From contig JANOFL010000169.1 in the NCBI GenBank assembly GCA_031405895.1, positions 1-46,993 on the forward strand: a stretch of DNA of 46,993 nucleotides, in the 5' to 3' direction. Every line of letters begins with the position of its first letter. Within the stretch, counting starts at the first letter, position 1. Made by a program: the position numbers and the translations under genes. Shown one piece after another: positions 7,535 to 16,843 of this stretch. The notes under the pieces are model-generated. The model was given only the letters and a program-made list of their open reading frames with translations. It did not search any database and was not told the origin of the DNA. The DNA is from BJ22 sp031405895 (GTDB lineage: Bacteria; Planctomycetota; Planctomycetia; Pirellulales; Pirellulaceae).

Positions 7535-9208
7535 ATGTCCGAACCCGACCGTTCCAGATTCCTTCCCGGCTCCGAACCGCCACGTCGCCGCCGGTCGTGG
7601 ACGATGTTTCGGGTTCTCAAGTACGGCTTCCTGATCTGTTTGCTGCTGTTCATCGGCCTCGTGGCTCTCAACCTGCGGCCGTTGCCGGGGCCGAACCAGC
7701 CGGCGATCACCGTCGGACCGACAACGACTTACGCGACGGGACCGCTCAAGCCCAATGGTGATGTTGACTACATCGCCTGGATCAACGAGCGGCTTTCAGC
7801 GGGCGTGACCCCTGAGAACAACGCTGTCGTCGACCTGGTCCGCGTGATCGGCCCCCGACCAGAGGGAGCCGACCTGCCCCGCGGTTTCTACGACAAGCTC
7901 GGTATCGCCCCGCCGCCGCCAGGCGCTGCTTACATCAGGGCACTCTACAAGTGGGAACGCGAGCAGGGACTGTTTGTCGATGGCCTGGAGCCGCAGCTTG
8001 CGTCGCTCTCTCATGACGAGGGGACGTCTGTCTTTCAGCTGGTGCCGTTTGATGTCCGCAAGAATCCGTCGATCGCGGAATTCCTCGAACAACAGGCACC
8101 GTTTCTGGAACAGATGCGGGCTGCCTCGCACAAGTCCCACTGGTACATGCCCATGGAAGGCGACACCGTCGTGGGGTGCCTGTTGCCCTTTGTCCAGCAG
8201 TTCCGGGCTGTCGCACGGGATTTTCAGGTCTCCGCGATGCGCCATTTGGGAGCTGGTGATGTCGATCTGGCGATGGAAGACTGCCTGACCCTGATGCGGC
8301 TGGCGCGTCTGGCCGGCCGACAGGGTTGTCTGGTCGAAATGCTGGTCGCCTCCGCGATCGAAGGAATGGCCACGCAGTCCGCCGCCCATATCGTCGCCTC
8401 GGGCCAATGCAGCGGGACCCAGCTGGAGGCGTTTGCGGAGGCCCTGAATGCTCTTTCGCCACCGCCGGGAATCGACCGGCGACACCTTGAGATGGAGCGC
8501 GCCATGGCGCTCGATGCAATTGCCAATATCGCCCGGGGCAGGGGCGATCCATCGATCTACCTCGCCTATGAAGCCCCGGGAAGCCGGTTGCCCGTCAAGG
8601 GTTTCTTCGGCGGCTTGACGCGGGCCTCCATCGACTGGGACCAGGTCTGCGTCCAGTTCAACCAGCAATTCGACCGTCTGGCGGATCTGACGGACGAGAA
8701 CAACCTGGAGGCGGTTCAGCAGGCCATCGAAGCATTCGAGGCTGAACTGGAAACGCAAGAGACTCCGGTCGGTTTGATTGGCGAGGCCCTCGGCGGCCGC
8801 GGCAGCCGGTCCCGGATGGTCGCCAGAATCGGTGCCTCGTTCTACATGCCAGCGATGCATCGGATGTGGCAGGTCCAATGGCGGCTGGCGGCTCAGCAAG
8901 AAGTGCTCAAGACGACCATCGCCGTTGAACGCTTCCGACTCCAGCACCAGCGACTGCCCGAGTCGCTTGATGAACTGGTCCCGGAGTTTCTTGCCGTCGT
9001 CCCGCAAGACATCTGGTCCGGCCAGCCGCTGGTCTTCAAGCCCAAGGCCGGCAGCTACCAGGTCTACAGCGTTGGGCCCAACCGCAAGGACGACGGCGGG
9101 ACAAGTCTGGAATCAAGTGACCTGTCAAACGGCGACCTGACCGGCGTCCCCGCCATCCGCACGGTCGAAGACCAGCTCCGCCAGCTCCGCGCCGAGGGCA
9201 ACCGGTAG
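7535..9208 (+). CDS. Planctomycete membrane-anchored hypothetical protein
   Basis: A 557-residue protein with an Arg-rich N-terminus (PPRRRRSW) and one transmembrane segment at about 28-46 (GFLICLLLFIGLVAL), so probably an inner-membrane anchor with an extracytoplasmic body. The body is helical. Near the C-terminus VYSVGPNRKDDGG resembles the end of type II secretion pseudopilin (GspG-like) domains, a motif that recurs in otherwise unrelated planctomycete proteins. No function can be assigned. Its stop codon TAG (9206-9208) is the first three bases of a TAGGGTGCGTG palindromic repeat. It is convergent with nhaD. Confidence 0.75.
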   Translation: MSEPDRSRFLPGSEPPRRRRSWTMFRVLKYGFLICLLLFIGLVALNLRPLPGPNQPAITVGPTTTYATGPLKPNGDVDYIAWINERLSAGVTPENNAVVDLVRVIGPRPEGADLPRGFYDKLGIAPPPPGAAYIRALYKWEREQGLFVDGLEPQLASLSHDEGTSVFQLVPFDVRKNPSIAEFLEQQAPFLEQMRAASHKSHWYMPMEGDTVVGCLLPFVQQFRAVARDFQVSAMRHLGAGDVDLAMEDCLTLMRLARLAGRQGCLVEMLVASAIEGMATQSAAHIVASGQCSGTQLEAFAEALNALSPPPGIDRRHLEMERAMALDAIANIARGRGDPSIYLAYEAPGSRLPVKGFFGGLTRASIDWDQVCVQFNQQFDRLADLTDENNLEAVQQAIEAFEAELETQETPVGLIGEALGGRGSRSRMVARIGASFYMPAMHRMWQVQWRLAAQQEVLKTTIAVERFRLQHQRLPESLDELVPEFLAVVPQDIWSGQPLVFKPKAGSYQVYSVGPNRKDDGGTSLESSDLSNGDLTGVPAIRTVEDQLRQLRAEGNR

Positions 9209-9225
9209 GGTGCGTGCAACGCACC
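9204..9225. repeat. GGTGCGT palindromic repeat supplying a stop codon
   Basis: Reads GGTAGGGTGCGTGCAACGCACC; GGTGCGT pairs with ACGCACC. The TAG inside is the stop of the preceding gene. The same family lies at 10880-10930, 33577-33598 and 43385-43406. Confidence 0.85.
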
Positions 9226-9277
9226 AGTTCCAACTCGGTCCAAGGCGGGAGCCCGGGAACGAGGATGGCGGTCCTAG

Positions 9278-9298
9278 CTTGCGCTGCGGGCTGGTATT
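9278..9298. repeat. GCGCTGCG-GCTGGTATT repeat
   Basis: CTTGCGCTGCGGGCTGGTATT, identical in its shared part to 2405-2425 and close to the arms at 25819-25849 and 25944-25974. It lies between two converging genes. Confidence 0.7.
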
Positions 9299-9318
9299 GG
9301 CCAGTCTGAGACAGGAAC

Positions 9319-10701
9319 TCAAGGCCCCGCCGCACCGAATCCTGCCATCCCCATCAGCCAGTGCTGCAGGATGAACACGGCGACGCCGGCGAAGTAGCCC
9401 AGGAGCGCCCAGGGGGCAATCTTCTTCGCGTACCAGAGGAAGTGGATGTGCTCCAAGCCCATCGCCGCGACGCCCGCCGCCGAGCCAATGATCAGGCAGC
9501 TCCCGCCCGTTCCTGCGCAATACGCCAGCAGCATCCAGAATCGGTGGTCCATCGGCAGCTCGTACATTTCGATCCCGGCCGCCACCAACGGCACGTTGTC
9601 GACGACGGCGGAGACAAGACCGATCAACACCGCCACGATGTCGCGATTCGGCACCACCTTGTCGAGCCAGGCGGCCAGATTCTGCAGCGTTCCCATCGCC
9701 CCCAGCGAACCGACCGCCAACAGGATTCCGAGGAAGAACAGGATCGTCGACATGTCGACCCGCTTCAGCACCGCCAGCACGCCGGTCGACGTGCGGATCG
9801 TCTCGTCCAGCGTATGGCTGATCATCTCCGAAACGAACCAGAGGATCGCCAGGACCAGCACGATCCCCATGAACGGCGGCAAGTGCGTGTAAGCCTTGAA
9901 GACCGGCACGCTGACCAGCCCGCCCAGGCCGAGGACAAGGAAGGTCCAGCGGTGCCAGTCCTTGATCCCCTTGTCGATCTCGCCCTGCCGTGTTTCCGGG
10001 ACATCCGTCAGATCCCCCGTCATGAAGCGGCTGAGCACCATCAGCGGGACCAGCAGGCAGGCCACACTCGGCAGGAACAGGTCCTGCATCACCGGGACCA
10101 CGCTGATCTTCTGCTTGATCCAGAGCATCGTCGTCGTCACGTCGCCGATCACCGTCCACGCCCCACCCGCATTGGCCGCAATCACGACGACGCCCACGAA
10201 CAGCAGCCGCGTCGGCCGGTCGGCGATCAGTTTGCGCAGCAGCGAGATCATCACAATCGTCGTCGTCAGGTTGTCCAGCACCGACGACAGGAAGAACGTC
10301 ATCCAGCCAATCAGCCAGAGCAGCGTGCTCTTCTTCCGGGCCTTGATCCGGCTGGTGATGATCGAAAAGCCCTCATGCGCGTCGACCAGCTCGACAATCG
10401 TCATCGCCCCCATCAGGAAGAAGAGGATGTAGGCGATCTCGCCGGTCAGTGGCAGCAGCTTCCCTTCCGTCAGGTAATGCCGCGGCATCTCGGCCGCTGA
10501 GACCCCGTTCTCGGTCGCATGTTCGGAGAACCAGTGCGGGACCGACGTGGCGGGAACGAGGTTCTGGTAGTCAACCGCGTAAAGCGTCCAGCAAACGGCC
10601 CCGATCAGCAGCGCCGACGCCGCCTTGTTGATCTTGAGCTGATGCTCCAGCGCGATCGCGATGTAGCCCACCACACAGACAATGACGATCGCGGTCAACA
10701 T
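9319..10701 (-). CDS. nhaD: Sodium:proton antiporter NhaD
   Basis: A 460-residue integral membrane protein of the ion transporter superfamily, with about 12 hydrophobic segments from MLTAIVIVCVVGYIAIALEH to the C-terminal ALLGYFAGVAVFILQ. NhaD-type features are the two half-site motifs FLSSVLDNLTTTIVMISLL and LVSAVVDNVPLVAAGIEM, plus GGAWTVIGDVTTTMLW. It exchanges Na+ or Li+ for protons across the inner membrane, consistent with a marine or salt-exposed bacterium. The length is slightly short of typical NhaD (about 480). It is probably a single-gene transcript, with the promoter in 10702-10880. Confidence 0.92.
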   Translation of the reverse strand: MLTAIVIVCVVGYIAIALEHQLKINKAASALLIGAVCWTLYAVDYQNLVPATSVPHWFSEHATENGVSAAEMPRHYLTEGKLLPLTGEIAYILFFLMGAMTIVELVDAHEGFSIITSRIKARKKSTLLWLIGWMTFFLSSVLDNLTTTIVMISLLRKLIADRPTRLLFVGVVVIAANAGGAWTVIGDVTTTMLWIKQKISVVPVMQDLFLPSVACLLVPLMVLSRFMTGDLTDVPETRQGEIDKGIKDWHRWTFLVLGLGGLVSVPVFKAYTHLPPFMGIVLVLAILWFVSEMISHTLDETIRTSTGVLAVLKRVDMSTILFFLGILLAVGSLGAMGTLQNLAAWLDKVVPNRDIVAVLIGLVSAVVDNVPLVAAGIEMYELPMDHRFWMLLAYCAGTGGSCLIIGSAAGVAAMGLEHIHFLWYAKKIAPWALLGYFAGVAVFILQHWLMGMAGFGAAGP

Positions 10702-10879
10702 GGCGACGATTCAGCGAATGGGCCGTGAAATATTTGGGCGCAGCCAGCAACTGCCTGGCTGTCGCCGATTTCGCGGGGATTAGAAGGGAAAGTGAAAACT
10801 GGCACAAGGCTAACCAGCCTGCCCCGCCTTCCCGGTGTTCTCCTATGCGGGCTGCTTCCGCCATTAGGAATTGAGAGTA

Positions 10880-10930
10880 AGGGTGCGTGGAACGCACCCG
10901 ATTGGAGTGGTGCGTTCCACGCACCCTACT
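10880..10930. repeat. Inverted pair of GGTGCGT repeats at the ATPase gene end
   Basis: A perfect 19-bp inverted repeat (10880-10898 with 10909-10927) around a 10-base loop. Each arm is itself palindromic. The right arm supplies the TAG stop (10928-10926, minus) of the giant ATPase gene. Confidence 0.9.
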
Positions 10931-13900
10931 CAGGATCGGGTTCGCCCGAGGCCTCCAGCTGGTCGATGACTTTCTTGTAGTTGCGGGAGACTTTTTTCGC
11001 GGCCTTGACCAGGGGTGTGGCGGCGGGGAGGGATTCGGAGAGTTTGGTGAGCGGGTCGAGCCACTGGGCGATGGTCTCGTGCTGGTAGCGGATGATCTCG
11101 AGGAAGATCGTCGGGACGCTGTTCTTGACCTCTATTGGAGCCGGTGTGGCGGCGCGGAGGGTGGCGGCTTCGGAGAGCGCGGCGAGGGCGATGCGGATCT
11201 GGTCGAGGGCCGTGTTGCAACGGGTCAGTTCGGCCGCCGCGCCGCCAAGGCTGGTCAGGGTGAGCTGGCGGAGTGGGTCAGCCGCGGACTTTTCGGCCTG
11301 TCCGAGCCAGTTTCGCATCCCCGCATCGACGGCCTTGCGGATGTCGTGCAACCCCTCGCCGAGCGTCGCGATCTGGGCGATCACCTGCGCCGCAGCGTTG
11401 TCGCTGCCGGCCTGGCCCAGAACCAGGTTGCGGCGGAAAGTCCGCTTGATGTCGTCCCAGCGCTGGACCTGCTCGGGTGACAGCAGGCCAAGCAGCTCGC
11501 GGAATCGGAGCAGGTTGGCTTCCGCGCCGGTAGTCAAAGTCTGTGCCTGGTTGACGTAATGGTCGAGGATCACCTGCTCAACCTCCTGGTCGTTCATGAT
11601 CGGCAAGACCCGCTCGGCGAGCTTGTTCATGTCGCGGTAGGAGCCTTGCAGCCGGAACGGCGGCTCGGTCCGGTAGGCGTCCGCTTGCGCGGCCGAGTCG
11701 ATATATTGCCGGTTGACCTGCAACAGGACGCCGCGGATGCGGAGCAGTTTTTTCAGGACACTGGTGATCTCGCTGATCTCGTCGGCGGCAAAGCTCCCCT
11801 CCAGCGTTGTCCCGGACAACTCGTCACCGGCGGCCAGCCGGATCAGCGTGAAGAGATCGTCGCGCGAGCCGGACGCCAGCCGCTGGAGGACCGGGTTCGA
11901 GGTGACGGCGTTCTCGATGTAGCTCAGCTCGAAGGCTTCGCGATTCTGGCCGATCACATCGCCGAGGTTCCAGGTGTCGGCCCGGTTGGCCAGCATGTCG
12001 GGGATGCGGAATTTCTCGCCGCTCTCGGTGTAAGGGTTACCAGCCATCACGACGCAGACTTTGCGGCCGCGAAGGTCGTAAGTCCGGGACTTGCCGCGCC
12101 AGACCCCTTCGATCTTGCGGGTCGCGTCGCAGAGCGAGATGAACTTTTGCAGGAACTCGGGATCGCAATGCTGGATGTCGTCGACGTAGATCATCACGTT
12201 GTCGCCCATCTCGAGGGCGAGGTTGAGCCGGTTGATCTCTTCGCGGGCGGCGGCGTTGGGAGCATCGGCCGGATCGAGCGAAGTGGTGCGGTGGCTGAGG
12301 GCGGGGCCGTTGATCTTGACGAAAGTGATCCCCAGCCGGCTGGCGATATACTCCATCAGCGTTGTCTTGCCGTAGCCCGGCGGCGAGATCAGCAGCAACA
12401 TGCCCATCAGGTCGGTGCGCTTCTGTTCGCCCGCTGTGCCGATCTGTTTGGCGAGGTTGGTTCCGATCAGAGGCAGGTAGATGTCGTTGACCAGCCGGTT
12501 GCGAACAAAGGAGGTCAAGACCCTGGCCTGCAGTTCGCCGAGCTTCAGTTCATCGCGGCGGGCAGCGATCAGGGCCGATTTCAGCTGGTGGAACTGGTCA
12601 AATCGGGGCTGAACGCGGCGCACGAAATCTTCGATCCGGCGGAAGTAGCCGGCGAAGTCGAGCGTGTACTTGCCGCCGGCAATCTGCGGGTGGTCACCGA
12701 GCAGGCCGCCGATTTCGACGCGACCCTGACCAGCGAGGCGATTGACTTTGGGGGCCGCATCCAGCAACGAGCCGGAAGCGTGAGCGACTGGGCCCGGAAG
12801 GGGGTCAGACCCCCCGAGAGCCATCACCGCCGCGACTTCGTCCAGCAAGTCATCGGCCGGTACGGGATTCTGGCCCGCAACTTTGGCCGCGACCCAGTCA
12901 CGAGCCGTTTCGACCCGGCCGGGCCAGCCGGCGATCTCCGCGGAGGGAAGCGATGCGATGCCCATCGCCGCGCAGACTTCGGTGGCGAGCATCAGGGCTG
13001 CTTCGCTGACGATGGCTTTGCCTGCGGCGATCGACTCGAAAAAGAGTTCTGCGGCCGCAACAGGGGAAACTGAATGGAAGAGTTGCGCGGTCGGCCCCTC
13101 ACCCCCAGCCCCAACTGACAAAACGGCGAGTTCTTGTGAGCCTGAGGCGCTAGCCGATTTCCTTGGGTTTGTGTTAAAGGTTGAATCAGCGGTCTCGGCC
13201 AGCGCCTCAGGCTCACTTTTTGTCAGCCCACCCCTCGCCCCCTTTTCGCCACCCAAAGCCGCGGGTGCAGGAGGAGCCATTGAACGGCCGCGCCACGCTT
13301 GCTGGAAACTTCTGAACTGTTCAGCCACGAGTCCGATCAGCCTATTCCGGCCGTGGTTCGTGAGGCCGAGCTGGCTGGCGGCGGCAAGCGAACCGATCTG
13401 CTCGCGTAACCCTTTGACGTTCCTCGAAATGGCCGCGTCCAACTCGATGAAATGATCTGCCTGTCGCGTGACCTGATCGAACATGAGGACCAGACCCCGC
13501 GTCGAGCCGTCGAAGCGGAGCAGGGGACTGGTGAGCTGGAACTTGACGAGGCCCGCGAGGATCAGTGCGGCGTCGTGGTCGTGGACGCCCTTGGTGTATG
13601 ACTCGCGGTAACGCGGCGCAGCGAAATGGCGGACGTGCTCGAGCAGCTGCTCGGAAGAAAAGGCGGCGAGCGCGGCGACGTCGAGGGGACCGGGCGGAAC
13701 CGGAAGGGGGTCAGACCCCAATTCACTCCGAATCCCGGCGCGCCGGGAGCGCGAATTGGCGTCAGAACCCGGTCGCGATCCGCCGTCAGCCCCCATGGCT
13801 TCGCGAAAGACCTGCCAGGCGAGGAACTCGCCGCGGTAAACATCGCGGTTTTCGGAGACCGCTTCCTGGTCCCAGACGTCGCGGAGCGAATCCAGTTCGG

Positions 13901-16730
13901 GGTTGGCGAGCGGTTCCATGAACCGCGTGCCGGTGAGGTGGAAGCAGAGTTGCCCGTCGCGGACCAGCGTGGTCAGGTCGAGCGGGCTGGTGTTGACCGT
14001 GAATTGGTGCGGGCCGAAGCGGATGGCGTTCTGGCCGTCGACGAAAAGTTCCTTGCGGTCCAAAAGCTGGCGGACGGCTTCTTCACGGGCCGTTTTTAGC
14101 CGGCTTTGCAGGTCGTCGACCTTGACCGATTCGCCGAGTGTCTGGAGCTGGCCGATCAGGTCGCGGACTTTCTCCGCCATCAGGTCGGCGGCGAAGAAAC
14201 TGTGGATCGCGTCGGCCGAATCGAGACTGGCGACACGACCGCGGATGCCTGTCAGAATCCGTTCAGTGGCGGTGACCAGGGCCGCGGCCCGGCGATTGCG
14301 GGCTTCGCTGAGCTGCAGTTTTCGCGCGTCGAAAGCCGAGCGGATTTCCTCCCGCTTTTCCGCCAGCTGGACGATGAACTCGTCGAACTCAGCGAAGCGG
14401 CCTTCGACTTCCTCGACCTGAACCATCATCTTCGTCAGCAGCTCGTCGCATTTCTGCGGCGTGTCGCAGATGTCGAGGTAGTTGATGACGGCCTGGCCGA
14501 GCAGCTTGAGCTGGGACGAAAACTCGGCCGAGCCTTCGACCGACTGCAGGTCGCGGACGCGGTTCTTGAGCTCGGCGCGGGCCTGATTGATTTCGGTGTA
14601 GATCGACGAGACGTCGTCGATGATCTGCGTCCGGCGGAGCGTGTCGTCGATCTTGAGGTTGCTGACAATGTCGATCAGCAGTTGCAGTTCACCCGACTCG
14701 CGGACAAGGGCTTCGTCGAGTTTTCGGCCGTCAAGGGCGGTGGCGATGCCCGGAATCGCGGACCGGTGGACAGCCATCTGCTGGTGCCAGGGCTGGAGGG
14801 CCGATGGCTGGGCGAGAAACCCGATGCAGGCCAGCGACTGCTTTTCGGTCTGGCCAATGACGGCTTTTTCGAGCTGGTCGACGGCGGCGAGGTCGATGTA
14901 CTTCAGCTCTTTCAGGGAAATCAGCTGGCCGCGGGACTGGCGCAGCGCGGCGAGGACGGCGACGTGCTGGTCGACGTTTTCACAGCGAGTCGTAGCGGCC
15001 TGGCGGATCGCGGCGTCGACGGCTTTCTTTGTCTCGTCGAACTGTCCCCGGTTGCGGGTGCGGATGCGGGTAACTTTTTCGAACTCGCTGATCGCCGCCT
15101 GGGCCGTCTCACGGATTTGCCGGAGGGTCGTGGCGGTGTCCATCGCGGCGGCTTCACCCAGCCACTGATGGGCGTCGAGCAGGTTGGTAGTCCGGCGGAC
15201 GAGTTCGATATAGAGCCCTTCCCACGCATCGTCCTTGGTGCAGAGCGTAAAAATCTCCTGGCACTCGGCGAGACCACGGACGATGTCCCGGTTGCCGATC
15301 CGGCAAAGCGGGCTGTCGGTTTTGACGGTCGGGTTGCGGCCCTCGGCGACGAACGGCGTCTGCCAGATCTGAAGGGCGTGGTGCTTTTGCGGCTGGGAGT
15401 CGCTGCGGAAGACGACCATCCGGCCGTCGGGAAAGAATGAGAAGCCGTGGCACTGCAGCGGCGGCTGGGCCTGCTGCTGGATCATGTTGTAGGCCAGCAG
15501 GACGAACTGCCCGGTGGAGGGGCTGTAGAAGACGTAGAGATGGTCTTCGCCGTTGCTGGCCGGAATGCGACGTTCGAACCGGAGGTCGGTGAGCTGCGAC
15601 TCGTAGGTCCGGAATTCTCCGGTCTGGAGGAAGTAGCCGTTGGTGAAGATCAGCCCGTGGTCTTCAGGCAGCCGCACGCAAGCCTGGCCGATGGTGTCGA
15701 TTCGCTGAACGGTCTGGGTCCGCCGGTTGAAGGCGAGATAGCGCCACGCCGTTTCGCGGAAGGGGCGGATTTTGAGCAGGACAATGTTGCCGACAAGGGC
15801 ATAAAAAATCTCGGCGTCGTCGAGCGTCTGGTCCGGGTCGTCGACCGGCTCGCGGTAAATGCCGGCCCCGTCGGCCGTGTTGTCTTCGACCTTGATCGTC
15901 AGGTCTCCGCCAACCGCTTCGACGAAGATGACGTCCTCGATCGAGATGTGCGGATGCCGGCCACCACGGTGCAGGTCGCGGTGAGTGCGGGTCCAGAGGA
16001 AGTCGTGTTGCGGTGGGAGCTTGAGATCGTGCTCGCTGCGGTTGTCGATGTACTCGAGGACCACCTGGTTTTCTGCCGGAATGGGGTTTGACACCATTTC
16101 GCGACGAAGAAGGGGGTCAGACCCCGAATTGCTCCGAAGACTGCGCAATCCGGCGTCAGACCCCTGTCGCGAAAAGGCGTCAGACCCCGCATCGCGCAGA
16201 ATCCACTTGAATGCCTTGACGTCCGAAGGCGATTTGCCAGTCTGGAACAGGAAGTAGAGATAGGGCGGCGCGGCGAGAAATCGGAGGAACTGGGTGCCGC
16301 GGTAGTACTTGTAGACCTGGCGGAAGTCACTCACAAAGGCCTGTGCATTGAGCAGGTCGAGCGGCTGTTCGTGGAATTCGAGGCCCCGCAACTCGTGGAC
16401 GGCAAAGACATCGGTCAGTCCGGTTTCCGATTTCAGGCCAAGGTGGACGTTGTAGCCCAGCACAAACTGGTTGCCGACCGGCGTGATGTCGCGCGGCGTG
16501 CAGTTATGGGCGGTGGTGATCCGCCCGGTGGCGAGCAGCTCGGTCGGGATCGCCCCAAAGACTTCGCGGCGGGCGTCGTTGAGCCGCTGCATCCGCTGGC
16601 GAAGCTCGTCCGCCTGGGTGGCCAGCCGGCCACGGATGACTTCGTAAGGGCCGCGGTCGAGGGCTTGTCCGGCCGCACCCTCAGGTGGCAGCGGAGGCGG
16701 CGTCGCGGAGGGAGGTGGGGAGGAGGACAA
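10926..16730 (-). CDS. Giant DNA-repair-type ATPase (DUF3686-like), third gene of a flotillin operon
   Basis: A 1934-residue soluble protein from a TTG at 16730; the start is uncertain and no ATG fits. The family known as DNA repair ATPase/DUF3686 typically lies beside flotillin genes, as here. The N-terminal two thirds mix beta-rich and coiled-coil segments. The C-terminal third is an AAA-type ATPase: Walker A in LISPPGYGKTTLMEY (about 1447-1461), Walker B MIYVDDIQHCDPEF (about 1508-1522), a sensor-like VVMAGNPYTESGEKF, then helical bundles. It follows the flotillin gene after 113 bp. Four repeat elements are translated in frame within linkers (about residues 181-216, 987-1008, 1168-1205 and 1306-1310), adding peptides such as GSDAGLRSLRSNSGSDP. 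A membrane-linked remodelling role with the flotillin is inference; the name DNA repair is inherited from the family. Confidence 0.85.
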   Translation of the reverse strand: MSSSPPPSATPPPLPPEGAAGQALDRGPYEVIRGRLATQADELRQRMQRLNDARREVFGAIPTELLATGRITTAHNCTPRDITPVGNQFVLGYNVHLGLKSETGLTDVFAVHELRGLEFHEQPLDLLNAQAFVSDFRQVYKYYRGTQFLRFLAAPPYLYFLFQTGKSPSDVKAFKWILRDAGSDAFSRQGSDAGLRSLRSNSGSDPLLRREMVSNPIPAENQVVLEYIDNRSEHDLKLPPQHDFLWTRTHRDLHRGGRHPHISIEDVIFVEAVGGDLTIKVEDNTADGAGIYREPVDDPDQTLDDAEIFYALVGNIVLLKIRPFRETAWRYLAFNRRTQTVQRIDTIGQACVRLPEDHGLIFTNGYFLQTGEFRTYESQLTDLRFERRIPASNGEDHLYVFYSPSTGQFVLLAYNMIQQQAQPPLQCHGFSFFPDGRMVVFRSDSQPQKHHALQIWQTPFVAEGRNPTVKTDSPLCRIGNRDIVRGLAECQEIFTLCTKDDAWEGLYIELVRRTTNLLDAHQWLGEAAAMDTATTLRQIRETAQAAISEFEKVTRIRTRNRGQFDETKKAVDAAIRQAATTRCENVDQHVAVLAALRQSRGQLISLKELKYIDLAAVDQLEKAVIGQTEKQSLACIGFLAQPSALQPWHQQMAVHRSAIPGIATALDGRKLDEALVRESGELQLLIDIVSNLKIDDTLRRTQIIDDVSSIYTEINQARAELKNRVRDLQSVEGSAEFSSQLKLLGQAVINYLDICDTPQKCDELLTKMMVQVEEVEGRFAEFDEFIVQLAEKREEIRSAFDARKLQLSEARNRRAAALVTATERILTGIRGRVASLDSADAIHSFFAADLMAEKVRDLIGQLQTLGESVKVDDLQSRLKTAREEAVRQLLDRKELFVDGQNAIRFGPHQFTVNTSPLDLTTLVRDGQLCFHLTGTRFMEPLANPELDSLRDVWDQEAVSENRDVYRGEFLAWQVFREAMGADGGSRPGSDANSRSRRAGIRSELGSDPLPVPPGPLDVAALAAFSSEQLLEHVRHFAAPRYRESYTKGVHDHDAALILAGLVKFQLTSPLLRFDGSTRGLVLMFDQVTRQADHFIELDAAISRNVKGLREQIGSLAAASQLGLTNHGRNRLIGLVAEQFRSFQQAWRGRSMAPPAPAALGGEKGARGGLTKSEPEALAETADSTFNTNPRKSASASGSQELAVLSVGAGGEGPTAQLFHSVSPVAAAELFFESIAAGKAIVSEAALMLATEVCAAMGIASLPSAEIAGWPGRVETARDWVAAKVAGQNPVPADDLLDEVAAVMALGGSDPLPGPVAHASGSLLDAAPKVNRLAGQGRVEIGGLLGDHPQIAGGKYTLDFAGYFRRIEDFVRRVQPRFDQFHQLKSALIAARRDELKLGELQARVLTSFVRNRLVNDIYLPLIGTNLAKQIGTAGEQKRTDLMGMLLLISPPGYGKTTLMEYIASRLGITFVKINGPALSHRTTSLDPADAPNAAAREEINRLNLALEMGDNVMIYVDDIQHCDPEFLQKFISLCDATRKIEGVWRGKSRTYDLRGRKVCVVMAGNPYTESGEKFRIPDMLANRADTWNLGDVIGQNREAFELSYIENAVTSNPVLQRLASGSRDDLFTLIRLAAGDELSGTTLEGSFAADEISEITSVLKKLLRIRGVLLQVNRQYIDSAAQADAYRTEPPFRLQGSYRDMNKLAERVLPIMNDQEVEQVILDHYVNQAQTLTTGAEANLLRFRELLGLLSPEQVQRWDDIKRTFRRNLVLGQAGSDNAAAQVIAQIATLGEGLHDIRKAVDAGMRNWLGQAEKSAADPLRQLTLTSLGGAAAELTRCNTALDQIRIALAALSEAATLRAATPAPIEVKNSVPTIFLEIIRYQHETIAQWLDPLTKLSESLPAATPLVKAAKKVSRNYKKVIDQLEASGEPDPE
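12801..12813. repeat. Minimal GGGGTCAGACCCC palindrome inside the ATPase gene
   Basis: The core of the hairpin module alone, read in frame as part of GGSDPLPGP in the ATPase. It looks like a collapsed copy. Confidence 0.55.
13115..13226. repeat. In-gene inverted-repeat element (GCGCTAGCC family)
   Basis: Arms 13136-13157 and 13195-13216 match in 21 of 22 bases when inverted. An outer CTGACAAAA/TTTTGTCAG pair extends the element to 13115-13226. It is read through by the ATPase gene as TKSEPEALAE through SASGSQEL, replacing what should be an ordinary linker. Confidence 0.8.
13707..13770. repeat. In-gene hairpin module (GGGGTCAGACCCC family), diverged loop
   Basis: Arms GGGGTCAGACCCCAATTC and GAATTGGCGTCAGAACCC surround a loop that itself contains a CCCGGCGCGCCGGG palindrome. 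It is translated by the ATPase gene as GSRPGSDANSRSRRAGIR and onward. Confidence 0.8.
16083..16188. repeat. In-gene hairpin module with flanking partial copies
   Basis: The full module is at 16113-16164 with loop GCTCCGAAGACTGCGC. An outer 9-bp inverted pair TTTCGCGAC/GTCGCGAAA lies at 16097-16105 and 16166-16174. A half module GGCGTCAGACCCC is at 16176-16188 and a decayed one at 16083-16095. The ATPase reads it as GSDAFSRQ, GSDAGLRSLRSNSGSDP, and so on. Confidence 0.8.
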
Positions 16731-16743
16731 AGGTGCGGATCAG

Positions 16744-16766
16744 ATTTGAGATTTGAAATTTGAGAT
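16744..16766. repeat. Interspersed TTTGAGATTTGAAATTTGAG repeat, copy 1
   Basis: A 23-base AT-rich sequence between the flotillin and ATPase genes. It is identical over all 23 bases to 19928-19950, upstream of the same operon. Confidence 0.85.
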
Positions 16767-16772
16767 TTCAGA

Positions 16773-16826
16773 GTTGACCTGATTGACCGCATTGACCGCA
16801 TTGACCTGATTGACCCGATTGACGGG
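16773..16826. repeat. Six tandem 9-bp units (ATTGACCNG)
   Basis: Units start at 16773, 16782, 16791, 16800, 16809 and 16818, each keeping TTGAC. They lie between the flotillin stop and the ATPase start, on the operon's 5' side of the ATPase start codon. Confidence 0.85.
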
Positions 16827-16843
16827 AAGTGGTGGAAAGGCCG

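Noticed and set aside
11559..13073. 504-codon plus-strand frame opposite the ATPase gene
   Set aside because: Antisense shadow of GC-rich codons; the minus strand has Walker motifs and family identity.
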